Source: VAZQ01 sp963817135 (GTDB lineage: Bacteria; Pseudomonadota; Alphaproteobacteria; Rhizobiales; Xanthobacteraceae). Taken from it: DNA of 64,000 nucleotides. The number at the start of each line of letters is the position of its first letter. Position 1 is the first letter of the stretch. Below the pieces are notes generated by a model. That model was not told where the DNA came from and ran no database searches. It saw nothing but the letters and a program-made list of their open reading frames with translations. The position numbers were made by a program, and so were the translations under genes. Shown one piece after another: positions 35,356 through 44,199 of this stretch. Where the stretch lies: positions 124,001 through 188,000 of the forward strand of contig CAWFNG010000016.1 in the NCBI GenBank assembly GCA_963817135.1, written 5' to 3'.

Positions 35356-36126
35356 ATGAGCTATGAAAGCATGCTGGCGGAAACCGTCGCCTTCACCGGA
35401 CATAACGGCGACATCGGCGAAGCCTATTATGCCCGTCCGCTCGGCGCTGGTCCGTGGCCCGGCGTCGTGCTCATTCACCACATGCCGGGATGGGACGAGT
35501 GGATCAAGGAGGCGACGCGCAAGCTCGCTTATCATGGTTTGGCGACCATCTCTCCGCATCTTTATTTCCGCGAGGGTCAGGGCAGCCCCGAAGACGTCGG
35601 CGCGCGGGTGCGGGCGGCCGGCGGGGTGCCGGACGCGCAGGTGATTGCCGACGTGAGAGGATGCATGCAGTTTTTGCGCGCGCAGCCTTATGCCAACGGC
35701 AAAGTCGGCGTGATCGGGTTCTGTTCGGGCGGACGCCATGCCTATCTCGCCGCCTGTCGCATCGGCGACATCGACGCCGCGGTCGACTGCTGGGGCGGCA
35801 ACGTGATCGTGGATGATCCAAAACTGCTCAACGCCAAGCGGCCGATTGCACCCATCGATCTGAGCGAACATATCCGCTGTCCGCTGCTCGGCCTGTTCGG
35901 CAATGACGATGAAAATCCCAATCGCGACCAGGTCAACCGCACCGAAACGGTGCTCAGAAAGCTCGGCAAGAATTACGAATTTTACCGCTACGACGGAGCC
36001 GGTCACGCATTCTTCAACGTGATGCGTCCGGCCTACCGGCCCGAGCAGGCGCTTGACGGCTGGAGCAAGGTGGTCGCATTCTTTCACAAGCATCTCGCCG
36101 GCAAAGGCGCAGCGCGCGCCGCGTGA
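35356..36126 (+). CDS. Dienelactone hydrolase family protein
   Basis: Alpha/beta-hydrolase of 256 residues from ATG 35356. Nucleophile motif GFCSGGRH (cysteine), Asp in LFGNDDENPN, and His in GAGHAFFN form the Cys-Asp-His triad of dienelactone hydrolases. The early motif WPGVVLIHHMPGWDEWI carries the oxyanion region. Members cleave dienelactone in chlorocatechol breakdown, but many have broader hydrolase roles. The gene starts 18 bp after repeat copy 1 and shows no clear ribosome site, so the repeat may have displaced its original leader. Confidence 0.9.
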   Translation: MSYESMLAETVAFTGHNGDIGEAYYARPLGAGPWPGVVLIHHMPGWDEWIKEATRKLAYHGLATISPHLYFREGQGSPEDVGARVRAAGGVPDAQVIADVRGCMQFLRAQPYANGKVGVIGFCSGGRHAYLAACRIGDIDAAVDCWGGNVIVDDPKLLNAKRPIAPIDLSEHIRCPLLGLFGNDDENPNRDQVNRTETVLRKLGKNYEFYRYDGAGHAFFNVMRPAYRPEQALDGWSKVVAFFHKHLAGKGAARAA

Positions 36127-36150
36127 AACTCGCAGCCGGACGGCGCGGCT

Positions 36151-36849
36151 CTAATATCTCGCTGCGGTCGAGCCGGTCGGGTTCTGGCGTTCGCCCGGTA
36201 GACGCTGCGCTTTCCCGTCGCTCGGATCGGCAAGGAAAGGCTTGGCCGAGGCGACCCTCACCTTCGATGGCGCCGGGGCCGGCGTACCCACGCGCAGCGT
36301 GGCAAGCAGCATCTCATCGTCGCTGCCCTCGATCGGTGCCCGGCCGACATATTCCATGCGAACATGCGCGGTACCGCGGCGATAGAAATCGAGCGCCTTG
36401 GCGGCACCGATCGACAGATCGGCAATGCGGTCGTGCACAAACGGTCCGCGGTTGTTCACCCGCACGATGATGGAGCGGTGGTTTTCGAGGTTGGTGACGC
36501 GCGCATAGCTCGGCAGCGGCATGGTCGGATGTGCCGCCGAGATGCCGTGCATATCGTAGCGCTCGCCATTGGCGGTGGGGCCGCCATGGAAGTCGGGCCC
36601 ATACCAGGACGCTATGCCTTCGGCGCGGTACTTGGGATTTTCCGCCGGAACGTAGGTTTGCCCATTGACGCTGTAAGGCTTGCCCACACTGTACCTGCCG
36701 GTGGAATGCGATACCCGCTCACCATTATCGGTGTAACCGGAGCCTGAGTAATTCGAGCCGGAGCAATGGGCGAGCGCAATGCTGGCAAGCGCGACCGCAA
36801 TCGCGCACGCGGACCTGCCGAAACTGTCGGCTGAAAATTCCTGCCCCAT
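36151..36849 (-). CDS. rlpA: RlpA-type septal ring lytic transglycosylase lipoprotein
   Basis: The 232-residue protein has a signal segment ending in the lipobox LAHC (Cys29). It has the double-psi beta-barrel domain with EGIASWYGPDFHGGPTANGE, MHGISAAHPTMPLPSYARVTNL and VRVNNRGPFVHDRIADLS, the RlpA signature. It is shorter than family members with a C-terminal SPOR domain; none is visible here, so it may have another way of reaching the septum. It cleaves denuded peptidoglycan strands in characterised members. Confidence 0.9.
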   Translation of the reverse strand: MGQEFSADSFGRSACAIAVALASIALAHCSGSNYSGSGYTDNGERVSHSTGRYSVGKPYSVNGQTYVPAENPKYRAEGIASWYGPDFHGGPTANGERYDMHGISAAHPTMPLPSYARVTNLENHRSIIVRVNNRGPFVHDRIADLSIGAAKALDFYRRGTAHVRMEYVGRAPIEGSDDEMLLATLRVGTPAPAPSKVRVASAKPFLADPSDGKAQRLPGERQNPTGSTAARY

Positions 36850-36906
36850 TCCCCAACCCCGGCGAGCTTATTGCGGTGGATCGCGGCAGGATTAGGGTCG
36901 GATGTA

Positions 36907-37275
36907 TTATGCCCCGCCACGGAAGCAGGAGTACCCCCAGGCGGTGAATTTGAACGGCAAATGATAATGCTGCCGCGGCTCGGCAATGCCGAAGCGGTAG
37001 GTCACGATATCCAGGAACGGCACGCTCGGAAGTGAATTGCCAATCGATCGTAAATACCCGCCGACCTGAAACACTGCTTCGTAAATACCGGCGGCGAAGG
37101 TCGCATCGAGCGCGGGATCATCGAGAGTACCGCGCGCAGACAGGCGGCCGCACGCAATGAGCTTTCTCTCATCGGCCGCGGAAACGGCGAACAGATCGAC
37201 CTGCATGCCGGCGGCCACCGTGCCGCTCGCCACGTCCACCGCGTGAATGGAGATGCCAGGCAAATCCGCTCTCAT
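36907..37275 (-). CDS. uraH: 5-hydroxyisourate hydrolase (transthyretin-like)
   Basis: Hydrolyses 5-hydroxyisourate, the product of urate oxidase. The 122-residue protein has the N-terminal HAVDVASGTVAAGMQVDLF, the middle GIYEAVFQVGGYL and the C-terminal HYHLPFKFTAWGYSCFRGGA. That matches the HYHVPL..GYSTYRGS signature with some changes (CF for TY, GGA for GS). The ATG overlaps the stop of the upstream permease gene by 4 nt, so it is the last gene of the polyamine-type ABC operon. Confidence 0.88.
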   Translation of the reverse strand: MRADLPGISIHAVDVASGTVAAGMQVDLFAVSAADERKLIACGRLSARGTLDDPALDATFAAGIYEAVFQVGGYLRSIGNSLPSVPFLDIVTYRFGIAEPRQHYHLPFKFTAWGYSCFRGGA

Positions 37276-38090
37276 CTCATCTGGCTGCTCAAGCCGGCAA
37301 ACCGCTCAGCCAGCAGCATCAGCAGCAAAGTCGCAATCACGATCAGGCCGGAGGCGGCGGCGGTGCGCACATCGAGATTGGTCTCGATCTGCTGCCACAA
37401 GTGAATCGGAAACATCTCCGTGCGCTCGTCGGCCAGGAACAGGGAAACCGGCACATTGTCGAAAGATGCCATGAAGGCGAGAAAGCTGCCCGCACCTACC
37501 CCGCGCCCGATCAGCGGCAAGGTGACGCGGCGGAAAGTCATCCAGCCGTCGGCGCCGAGACTCGCGGAAGCATCGAGCAGCGAGCGATCGAGCTGCGTGA
37601 GGGCAGCAAGCGTGGTGCGCAAAACAAATGGAACGCACACAATCACATGGCCAAGGACCAGGAACGGAATGTTGGGGCGCAGTCCCAGCTGATAAATGAA
37701 CACAAGGGCGGCAAATCCAAAAGCCAGCGCGGGCAACAAGAGCGGTGACATGAACAGGAGATCGAGCACGCGCGCCCACAGCCGCTGCGAGCGGCCGATC
37801 GCAAGCGCCGCTGCTGTCCCCATTACCGCCGCAAGCAGCGTGGTCCAGAAAGCCACGATGAGGCTCGTCCACGCCGCCTGCTGCATCTGGTCGGCGTGAA
37901 GCAGCGCCTGATACCAGCGCAGTGACAGTCCGTCGGGCGGAAATTTGAGCGACTGCGAGGCCGTAAGCGATGTCAGGATGACGATCACGCTGGGGCCGAC
38001 GAGAAAAACAATGGCGACAGCGGTCATCGCCGCAAACACGAGGCGCAGCGACAGGCTCTCCCAATCAACTGTCGTTTCAGGCTTGCGCAT
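37272..38090 (-). CDS. ABC transporter permease, PotC type
   Basis: Inner-membrane permease of 272 residues with about six membrane segments. The EAA loop is DASASLGADGWMTFRRVTLPLIG. It is related to spermidine/putrescine permease C and to other organic-ion uptake systems. It overlaps the other permease by 14 bp upstream and uraH by 4 bp downstream, so it is translated in a tightly coupled unit. Confidence 0.93.
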   Translation of the reverse strand: MRKPETTVDWESLSLRLVFAAMTAVAIVFLVGPSVIVILTSLTASQSLKFPPDGLSLRWYQALLHADQMQQAAWTSLIVAFWTTLLAAVMGTAAALAIGRSQRLWARVLDLLFMSPLLLPALAFGFAALVFIYQLGLRPNIPFLVLGHVIVCVPFVLRTTLAALTQLDRSLLDASASLGADGWMTFRRVTLPLIGRGVGAGSFLAFMASFDNVPVSLFLADERTEMFPIHLWQQIETNLDVRTAAASGLIVIATLLLMLLAERFAGLSSQMR

Positions 38091-38937
38091 CGGCCGGCGT
38101 CATCCGTGCAAGCAAATTGAGCAACGCCACCACGACGAGGACGGCGCCCATGAAAATCACCGACACTGCCGCCGCAAACGGCCAGTTATTGGCGCCGATC
38201 GCCTGCTGATAAATGTGCAGCGGCATGTAAACGAGGCGTGCACCGCCAATCAGCGTCTGGGTGACGAATGCGGTGACGCTGGCAGCGTAGGTCAGGATGC
38301 AGCCGGCAATCACGCCGGGAAGGGACAACGGCACGGTCACCCGCCATAATGTCCGCCATTCCCCCGCCCCAAGGACGCGCGAGGCGTCGGCGAGATTGGG
38401 ATCGATTTTCGACATGATGGCCAGGATGGGCAGCACCATCAGCGGCATCTGCACCTGCGCAAGAACGATGACGACGCCAGGCTCGGTGAAGAGGAGCCGC
38501 AGCGGCTCCTTTGTCAGTCCGAGCGCCATCGCTGCCTGATTGAGCACCCCTTGGCGGCCGAGAATGACGATCCAGGAAAACGTGCGCACCACGACGCTGG
38601 TCATGATCGGCAGGATGACCAGGAACAGCAGTACCGATTGCCAGCGTGCGTGCGCGCGGCTTGCAATCCAGGCTATGGGATAACCGAACAGAAGGCAGAG
38701 CAGCGTTGCCTTCGCCCCCAGAAGGATGGTGTTCCACAAGATCGAGTAATTGAACGGATCGGTGAAGAACTTCCGGTAGTGGGCGAAAGTGAGCCCATGC
38801 ATCTCGGTGTCGCTCGACAGCGAGAGCGCGAGCAGCACTATGAGCGGAGCGACAAAGAAGACGGCAAACAGCAGCGCGAGCGGCAGGACGAGCTTGAGGT
38901 CTCCGCCGCCCGTCGCAGAGCGGGATGATTTTTTCAA
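38077..38937 (-). CDS. ABC transporter permease, PotB type
   Basis: Partner permease with six membrane segments. Its EAA loop is DASRVLGAGEWRTLWRVTVPLSLPG. The best start is TTG 38937: it overlaps the stop of the binding-protein gene as TTGA and gives MKKSSRSATGGGDLKLVLPL, 286 residues. An ATG at 39000 would overlap the previous gene by 67 bp. Confidence 0.92.
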   Translation of the reverse strand: MKKSSRSATGGGDLKLVLPLALLFAVFFVAPLIVLLALSLSSDTEMHGLTFAHYRKFFTDPFNYSILWNTILLGAKATLLCLLFGYPIAWIASRAHARWQSVLLFLVILPIMTSVVVRTFSWIVILGRQGVLNQAAMALGLTKEPLRLLFTEPGVVIVLAQVQMPLMVLPILAIMSKIDPNLADASRVLGAGEWRTLWRVTVPLSLPGVIAGCILTYAASVTAFVTQTLIGGARLVYMPLHIYQQAIGANNWPFAAAVSVIFMGAVLVVVALLNLLARMTPADAQA

Positions 38938-39980
38938 AGCCTTATTTCGCGATTGAACCTCTCGATCAATGCGCCGCGCTGCGGATTGAGCTTCTCCCAA
39001 TCGAAGGAGCGAACTCGCGCCAGTTCGGCATGGCTCTTGGCAATCTTCGTGATCGCCCCTTCCAGCGGCACCTTGCTGTTGGTTGCGATCACATCGTAAG
39101 GCGGCTTTGACATTGCGCTTTGCACCGCGGGATCGAGATGCGTATCGATATATTGCACGGCGAGATCGGGTTCGGCGGCATTGGTCACGATATGCATGCT
39201 TGTGTACCAGCCGACCGGACCAGTGGTGGGCATCGACAACTCGACGGGAACGCCCTTCCCTTTCAAGGTCTGCACGAAATTGAAATTGTAGGGCGCGATA
39301 TCGATCTGCTCCTGCTGCCAGAGCGTGGCGTAGGCGCCGAGATTGGCGCCGATGGCGCCGACATTCGGCAGCATTTCACGCAGCGCCTTGAATGCCGGCT
39401 CGAAATTCTCTTCGTTGCCGCCGCGCAAGCGGTTGATCTCGGCAAGAAATGCAATGCCGAGCTGGCTGTTGAGGGCGGTCAGCCCGACGCGACCCTTGTA
39501 TTGCGGATCCCACAGCACGTCCCAGCTCGTCGGCGCGGTCTTGATCTTCTGCGGATTGTAGCCGATGCCGATGATCTGCATGGAGATGCGCGGGCCCCAC
39601 TTGTCCTGAAACTCGGGCAACAGGTCCTTGTAGTTCGCCGACTTGGCGGCCGGATACTCCACGATCAGGCCTTGCTTTGCCGCATCGAGCACCTGCGGGG
39701 AATCGAACAGCGCGACGTCGAATGGCGGTTTTCCGCCCTTGGCGGCTGTGAGTTGCGAGAGCTGATCATTCCCCAGGAGAATCGACTGAGTGACGGAAGC
39801 ACCGGTGCGTCTGGTGAAAGCGGGCGCCAGGAATTCACGATGCGCTTCGTTCCATGTGCCGGGGAACGTGGCGGCAACCAGCGTTTTGCCCTGCGCCGGC
39901 ATGGGTGAGGAAAACATCGCGGAGAAAGCGAGCGCTCCTCCGCCGGCGATGAAATGACGGCGCGCGATCGGCGTGTTCAT
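38934..39980 (-). CDS. ABC transporter substrate-binding protein, PotD/spermidine-like
   Basis: Start ATG 39980 gives 348 residues with a twin-arginine-like export signal (MNTPIARRHFIAGGGALAFS, cut near MPAQG). The periplasmic binding fold shows VAATFPGTWNEAHREFLAPAF, LFDSPQVLDAAKQGLIVEY, IIGIGYNPQKI, WDVLWDPQYKGRVGL and the C-terminal DWEKLNPQRGALIERFNREI. The ligand is unknown. The operon's uraH makes a purine-breakdown compound such as a ureide a possible ligand, but a polyamine or opine is equally open. Confidence 0.92.
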   Translation of the reverse strand: MNTPIARRHFIAGGGALAFSAMFSSPMPAQGKTLVAATFPGTWNEAHREFLAPAFTRRTGASVTQSILLGNDQLSQLTAAKGGKPPFDVALFDSPQVLDAAKQGLIVEYPAAKSANYKDLLPEFQDKWGPRISMQIIGIGYNPQKIKTAPTSWDVLWDPQYKGRVGLTALNSQLGIAFLAEINRLRGGNEENFEPAFKALREMLPNVGAIGANLGAYATLWQQEQIDIAPYNFNFVQTLKGKGVPVELSMPTTGPVGWYTSMHIVTNAAEPDLAVQYIDTHLDPAVQSAMSKPPYDVIATNSKVPLEGAITKIAKSHAELARVRSFDWEKLNPQRGALIERFNREIRL

Positions 39981-39996
39981 AGGAAGCTCCATTCAC

Positions 39997-41116
39997 TTAC
40001 TCTGCGGGAAAGACCTGGCATGCGGCCGGCGAAACCGGGCCGAAATGTATGGTGCTGCCGCTCTCGATGAGTTCGGGAGGCGGAATCGCGCGAGTGGCTG
40101 ATCTTTACCCCCGCTCCATCGGCGATTTCCACGTCATAGATGACCTGCGGCCCAAGCGGCATCACCATCTTGACCGTCCCCGTTAGCTGTCCGGATCCTG
40201 GCGCACTGTGGACCCGCAGCTGCTCGGGCCGCACCGCGACGATCACGTTTTGGCCTTTGCCGAGTTTGCCGCAGCTCGCGTGCACGCGGCCGCCGGCAAT
40301 TTCGATCTCCGTTCCCGACCCGTCGCATTCCACAATCCGGCCCGGCAATAGGTTGGTGGTGCCGACGAACTGACTCACGAAGAGCGTGGCGGGACGGTCG
40401 TATATGTCCGCCGGCGATGCGAGCTGCTCGATGCGACCGCGATTCATCACCGCAATGCGGTCGGACATGGACAGTGCCTCCTCCTGGTCGTGAGTAACAA
40501 GGATGGTTGTCACGCCGTAGCCGCGGTGTAATCGTTTGACCTCGATCTGCATATCGAGGCGCAAATTCTTATCGAGCGCGCCGAATGGCTCGTCCAGCAT
40601 CAGGATTTTCGGTTCGGTAGCAAGGCAGCGCGCAAGCGCGACGCGCTGCTGCTGACCGCCTGAAAGCTGGCGAGGAAAACGGTCACCCAATGCCTGCATG
40701 TGCACCAGGGCAAGCATCTCGTCCACCCGGGACGCGATGCGCGGGCGCGGCCAGTGTTGCGCCTCAAGTCCGTATGCCACGTTCTGCCGCACGCTCATAT
40801 GCGGAAACAGCGCATAGTTCTGAAAGACGATGCCGGCACCACGGCGATTGGGGGGCAAGTGGTCGACGCACTCGCCATCGAACAGCACGCGACCTTGGCT
40901 TTGGCGGATGAAGCCGGCGACAATGCGCAACAGCGTGGACTTGCCGCAACCGGATGGGCCGAGCAAGGCAACAAGTTCGCCGGCGGCGATCTCCAATTGC
41001 ACATCGCCGACCGCAACAAAATCACCAAAGCGATGGGTGATCGCATCGAGCCGCAGATGATGGCCGCGGCCCGCATTTGCTCCGAGAGACGCTGCCGGTC
41101 GAGAGAGCGCCGTCAC
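39997..41116 (-). pseudogene. ABC transporter ATPase, PotA type, C-terminus frameshifted
   Basis: Walker A is GPSGCGKSTL, the Q-loop is IVFQNYALFPHMSV, the signature is LSGGQQQRVALARCL, Walker B is ILMLDEPFGALD, and the switch His is in THDQEEALSMSD. The TOBE domain follows (DVEIADGAGVKISHSR). After SHSR the literal frame runs into nonsense and overlaps the next gene. One base over, it reads IPPPELIESGSTIHFGPV to a TAA at 39999-39997, a normal TOBE end. Loss of one CG unit from a CGCGCG run, or one extra base, explains it. A GTG at 41116 with GGCGGG upstream is the likely start; an ATG at 41164 is possible. The ATPase core is intact, so activity may survive. Confidence 0.85.
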
Positions 41117-41235
41117 TGAATGAACCCGCCGGTGCCAAGAACTACGAATATATCGTCGCGGCATAATTCAGCGAAAGCCAATAATTCGGGCAGGCACGCG
41201 AACCTGCTGCTGCAAATGCAGTCTTGTCTGCGAAT

Positions 41236-41937
41236 TCACGCGCCGAGCTTGTCGGCAAGCTCGACGAGATTTGCGGCTGCCACATCGACGGGCGCTTTGG
41301 GAGCGGATTCACCGGTTCCCGGTCCCCGTTCGTCGGGCCGGGCGATATGGCCGGTGCACAACCCGCATTGACCCGCGGCAAGGAGATCGTCGGTATGCGC
41401 GGCGACCATCATGCAATCGCCCGCCGGCAAGTCCAGTGCCGCGCAGGCAGCGAGATAGACGCCGGGTTTGCGCTTGTAGTCTTGGGCGATCTCCGCCCCA
41501 AGAACGGCATCCCAGCAAAACCCGTTTCGGCGCGCGATCGCAACCATCAGCGAGATATTGCCGTTCGATACCGGTGCCAGGATGAAACGATGCTTGAGGC
41601 GGGCGAGTCCGACGGCGACATCCGGCCAGGCATCGAGACGATGCCACGCCAGGTTGAGATCATCCGTGAGTTCATCGGACAATCGGGAAACTCCGAAGCG
41701 CGGGAGGATGCGCGTGAGGTTGCGCCGGTGTAAAACATCAAGCTTGCAGAATGGAGCGCGACCGGCGCGTACCTCCTCCATGGCCGGCTGGTATTCGTTA
41801 CGCCAGGCATCGGCAAAAGCGAGCCAGTCGAACGTAAAGCCAAGCGGCTTGAGAATGCGCCCGGCCTCTCGCGCAACCCCTGTGCGAAAGTCGACGAGCG
41901 TCCCAAATACGTCGAAGAACAGCGCTTGAATCGCCAT
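41236..41937 (-). CDS. HAD-family (S)-2-haloacid dehalogenase, type II
   Basis: The 233-residue protein has the nucleophile motif FFDVFGTLVDFRTGV (Asp9), the SNGNI motif II (VSNGNISLMVAIARR), the motif III lysine in QDYKRKPGVYLAAC, and the metal-site AAHTDDLLAAG. This fits type II dehalogenases or related phosphatases. Start ATG 41937 lies just inside the repeat that fills the gap to the next gene, and the upstream sequence is identical over 19 nt to that before the ribH start. An upstream frame extension to 41979 is repeat-derived. Confidence 0.88.
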   Translation of the reverse strand: MAIQALFFDVFGTLVDFRTGVAREAGRILKPLGFTFDWLAFADAWRNEYQPAMEEVRAGRAPFCKLDVLHRRNLTRILPRFGVSRLSDELTDDLNLAWHRLDAWPDVAVGLARLKHRFILAPVSNGNISLMVAIARRNGFCWDAVLGAEIAQDYKRKPGVYLAACAALDLPAGDCMMVAAHTDDLLAAGQCGLCTGHIARPDERGPGTGESAPKAPVDVAAANLVELADKLGA

Positions 41938-41939
41938 GA

Positions 41940-42085
41940 CTAGTGCCCCGCTTCCGAAGATCGTGATACATGGCGGCACCCTCTGACACGAACTAAAATT
42001 ATATGTTCTAGTGCCGCTTTTCGATTTGAAGTTCCTTCAGTAGCTCGCTGCTGGTGCTGCAGGAACTTCAAATCGTCGGCACTAG
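41940..42085. repeat. Twin-hairpin repeat, degenerate copy 3
   Basis: The right half (42008-42085) is a full B-type palindrome: arms ctagtgccgcttttcgatttg and the complement ending ggcactag. The left half begins ctagtgccccgcttccgaag at 41940 like an A part, but its right arm has decayed. The AT-rich spacer is also similar. The element fills the whole gap between the ModA-like stop (42086) and the HAD start (41937). Confidence 0.6.
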
Positions 42086-42844
42086 TTATGGCGGCTCCAT
42101 GCCCTTTGCCTTGAGCACCGCGGCTGCAGCTGGTCCGGATAATGTGGAGAGCAAAGCCTTCGCGCCTTCTGCATTAGCGGCCTGGGCGCCAATTCCAGCC
42201 GCATATACGGTGTAGTTCTGAATTTCCGGCGGTAACGGGCCGACCAGCATGACGCCTTTCACCGGCACGATCTCGCTTATCTGATGAATGCCCAATTCCG
42301 CCTCGCCGCGGGCGATATGTTCGGCCACTGCTCCGCCTGGAATCAATTTGGCTTTGGCGTTCACTTGCGCGGCAATGCCCAGCTTTTCCAGCAGGCCCGC
42401 CACATAAATGCCGCTCGATCCACCGGCGGCAGGATCGATATAGGCGACAGACTTTGCCGCAAGCAGCGCCTGCTTAAAGGCTGGAACAGTGCCGATGTCG
42501 GGTTTGGCAGCGCCTTCCTTGACGACGACGCCAATGCCGACGCGCGCCAGATTCGTTCGCGCGCCGGCGACAAATTTCCCCTTGGCAGAAAGCTCATCGA
42601 TCGCCCGCGGCGTGAGCACGGCGAGATCGAAAATCTCGCCTGCCTCAATGCGTTTGGTCAGTGCGCCGACCGTAGCGTTCTGCAGCGATACTTTGTGGCC
42701 GCTGCTCTCGAACTCCGGCAGCAAAGCCTGCAGCACCTGCTTGAAGGCGCCGGCGGTGAGTACCTTGATCTCCGCGGCACCAGCACTGCCGGCGAGACTG
42801 GCAATCATGATCACACCTGCAAGCCTGATAAGGACTGGTTGCAT
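42086..42844 (-). CDS. Molybdate/tungstate-type ABC substrate-binding protein (ModA-like)
   Basis: Start ATG 42844 gives 252 residues with a signal peptide ending AGSAGA|AEIKV. The PBP fold shows IKVLTAGAFKQVLQALLPEFE, SLQNATVGALTKRIEAGE, YIDPAAGGSSGIYVAGLLEKLG and HQISEIVPVKGVMLVGPLP. It resembles ModA-like and extracellular substrate-binding homologues; typical ModA ligand residues cannot be confirmed. No permease or ATPase neighbours it. The TAA stop abuts the repeat (TAACTAG). An upstream frame to 42940 lacks homology. Confidence 0.8.
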   Translation of the reverse strand: MQPVLIRLAGVIMIASLAGSAGAAEIKVLTAGAFKQVLQALLPEFESSGHKVSLQNATVGALTKRIEAGEIFDLAVLTPRAIDELSAKGKFVAGARTNLARVGIGVVVKEGAAKPDIGTVPAFKQALLAAKSVAYIDPAAGGSSGIYVAGLLEKLGIAAQVNAKAKLIPGGAVAEHIARGEAELGIHQISEIVPVKGVMLVGPLPPEIQNYTVYAAGIGAQAANAEGAKALLSTLSGPAAAAVLKAKGMEPP

Positions 42845-42938
42845 CCGTGTTTCTTCCTGCTTGACCCAGGAGTCCGGCGTAAGCGGCTCCGAAGCATGCC
42901 GTCCGGAACAACCACGGCCGTCGGACATTAATCCTAGC

Positions 42939-43108
42939 ATGGATGATACGAACGTCCGACCCGATCTTGCAAAGGGCTACCCCGCGGAAAAAGCCCGCGG
43001 CGGCGAGATTATCCTGCGCAGGAAATGGCAGCGCTGGATCTTCTCGATTCGTAGGGCTTGCCGCGCCGAGTACTGCTGTTCTTCGGCCTGTTGTTTTATC
43101 GGCCGTAA
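42939..43108 (+). pseudogene. Small single-pass membrane peptide gene, frameshifted
   Basis: From ATG 42939 the frame reads MDDTNVRPDLAKGYPAEKAR followed by GGEIILRRKWQRWIFSIR. Then, shifted by two bases, it continues GLPRRVLLFFGLLFYRP to a TAA at 43106-43108. The combined peptide has a charged cytoplasmic N-terminus and one membrane helix, like small proteins I recall from related genomes. It lies between the divergent ModA-like gene and the convergent PAP2 gene and fits the gap exactly. One missing base or two extra would restore it. Confidence is limited by size. Confidence 0.4.
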
Positions 43109-43116
43109 ACGGGGAC

Positions 43117-44094
43117 CTACTCTGCGGGCACTGCCGCTTCCTGCACGGCCGCACGCGCCGGCGAATGCGACTCCCCACGGGCGACCACCTTGGCCAGCCT
43201 GCGCGCGGCGGAAATCGCGAGCACGGCAATTGCAATCCCGGCGATGAGATCGATCAGATAATGACCGCCATCGATGGGGGTTGAAGCCAGCATCGCGGCG
43301 TTGGCCAGCACAGCGATCGGCCGCATCCATCTGACCGGCCAAAACGCCCAGGCATAAAGCGCGGCGGAGGCAGCGTGAAAGCTCGGAAAGGTGACGATGC
43401 CGGCAAGGTTGATCAGGTCGAGGTGGCGAAGCACCCCGTCGCGCACCGGTGCAAGATCGCGCACCTGAAGCAGATAGGCGCGCGGCTCGATGTGCTTGAG
43501 AACGGCGGGGTCAAGCCCGATCTCCTGATAGACGCCAATGGCGGGAACCAGCCCCGAGATGATCGTCGTTGCGATCAAGGCAAGCGCAAAGGCAAGCGAG
43601 AACTCGGCGATGCGCTGATAGCGATGCGCCGCTGCCAAGACGACCGGAATTGCGAATATCGGCCAGCGGATCATGCCGTAGCCGTAGCTGAGCCAGGCGG
43701 CGAGTTCCGGATGCCGATCGACAAAGTAGACGTAGCCAGGCCAGTCGAACCCGAGCGCACGATCGATGGCCAAAAGATTGGCATCCTGCAGCGGAAAGCC
43801 GGCCGCCGCCGCTACATAGGTAAGCGGTGCCATCAGCATCGTGATCAGCACGAGCTGAGCGGTAGCCCCGAGCGCGAACATCACCTGCGGGTCGCGTCGC
43901 TGCGGCGAATTTGCATTGGCGTAGGCAAACCCGCCATAAATTGCGACCAGCGCAGACAGAAGAATAAATCCGGGCGGATCGATTGAAAATCTGCTCAACG
44001 CGAGACTGAGTGCGAGTGCGGCCCCCATCGCGCCAAGCGGCAGCCAATTGAAGGCAAACAGCCGCCAGGCGCTCTCCACTTCCTGGTTATCCAT
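43117..44094 (-). CDS. PAP2-superfamily membrane phosphatase/transferase (Aur1/Ipt1-like)
   Basis: Start ATG 44094 (MDNQEVESAWRLFAFNWLP) gives 325 residues with about six membrane segments. The PAP2 motifs are FPSFHAASAALYAWAFW and DGGHYLIDLIAGIAIA, which carry the catalytic histidines of the inositolphosphotransferase/Aur1 group. It probably transfers or removes a lipid-linked phosphate; the substrate is unknown. The frame extending upstream to 44469 is unrelated and antisense to ruvX. Confidence 0.85.
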   Translation of the reverse strand: MDNQEVESAWRLFAFNWLPLGAMGAALALSLALSRFSIDPPGFILLSALVAIYGGFAYANANSPQRRDPQVMFALGATAQLVLITMLMAPLTYVAAAAGFPLQDANLLAIDRALGFDWPGYVYFVDRHPELAAWLSYGYGMIRWPIFAIPVVLAAAHRYQRIAEFSLAFALALIATTIISGLVPAIGVYQEIGLDPAVLKHIEPRAYLLQVRDLAPVRDGVLRHLDLINLAGIVTFPSFHAASAALYAWAFWPVRWMRPIAVLANAAMLASTPIDGGHYLIDLIAGIAIAVLAISAARRLAKVVARGESHSPARAAVQEAAVPAE

Positions 44095-44199
44095 GTGGGT
44101 GTCTTCGTCCTTTAGCCAGCGGTGCGATGTACGACGAACATGATTAATATCCGTCCAATGTTCATGGTTATTGCCCGGTGAACGGATTAGGCATCGTCG

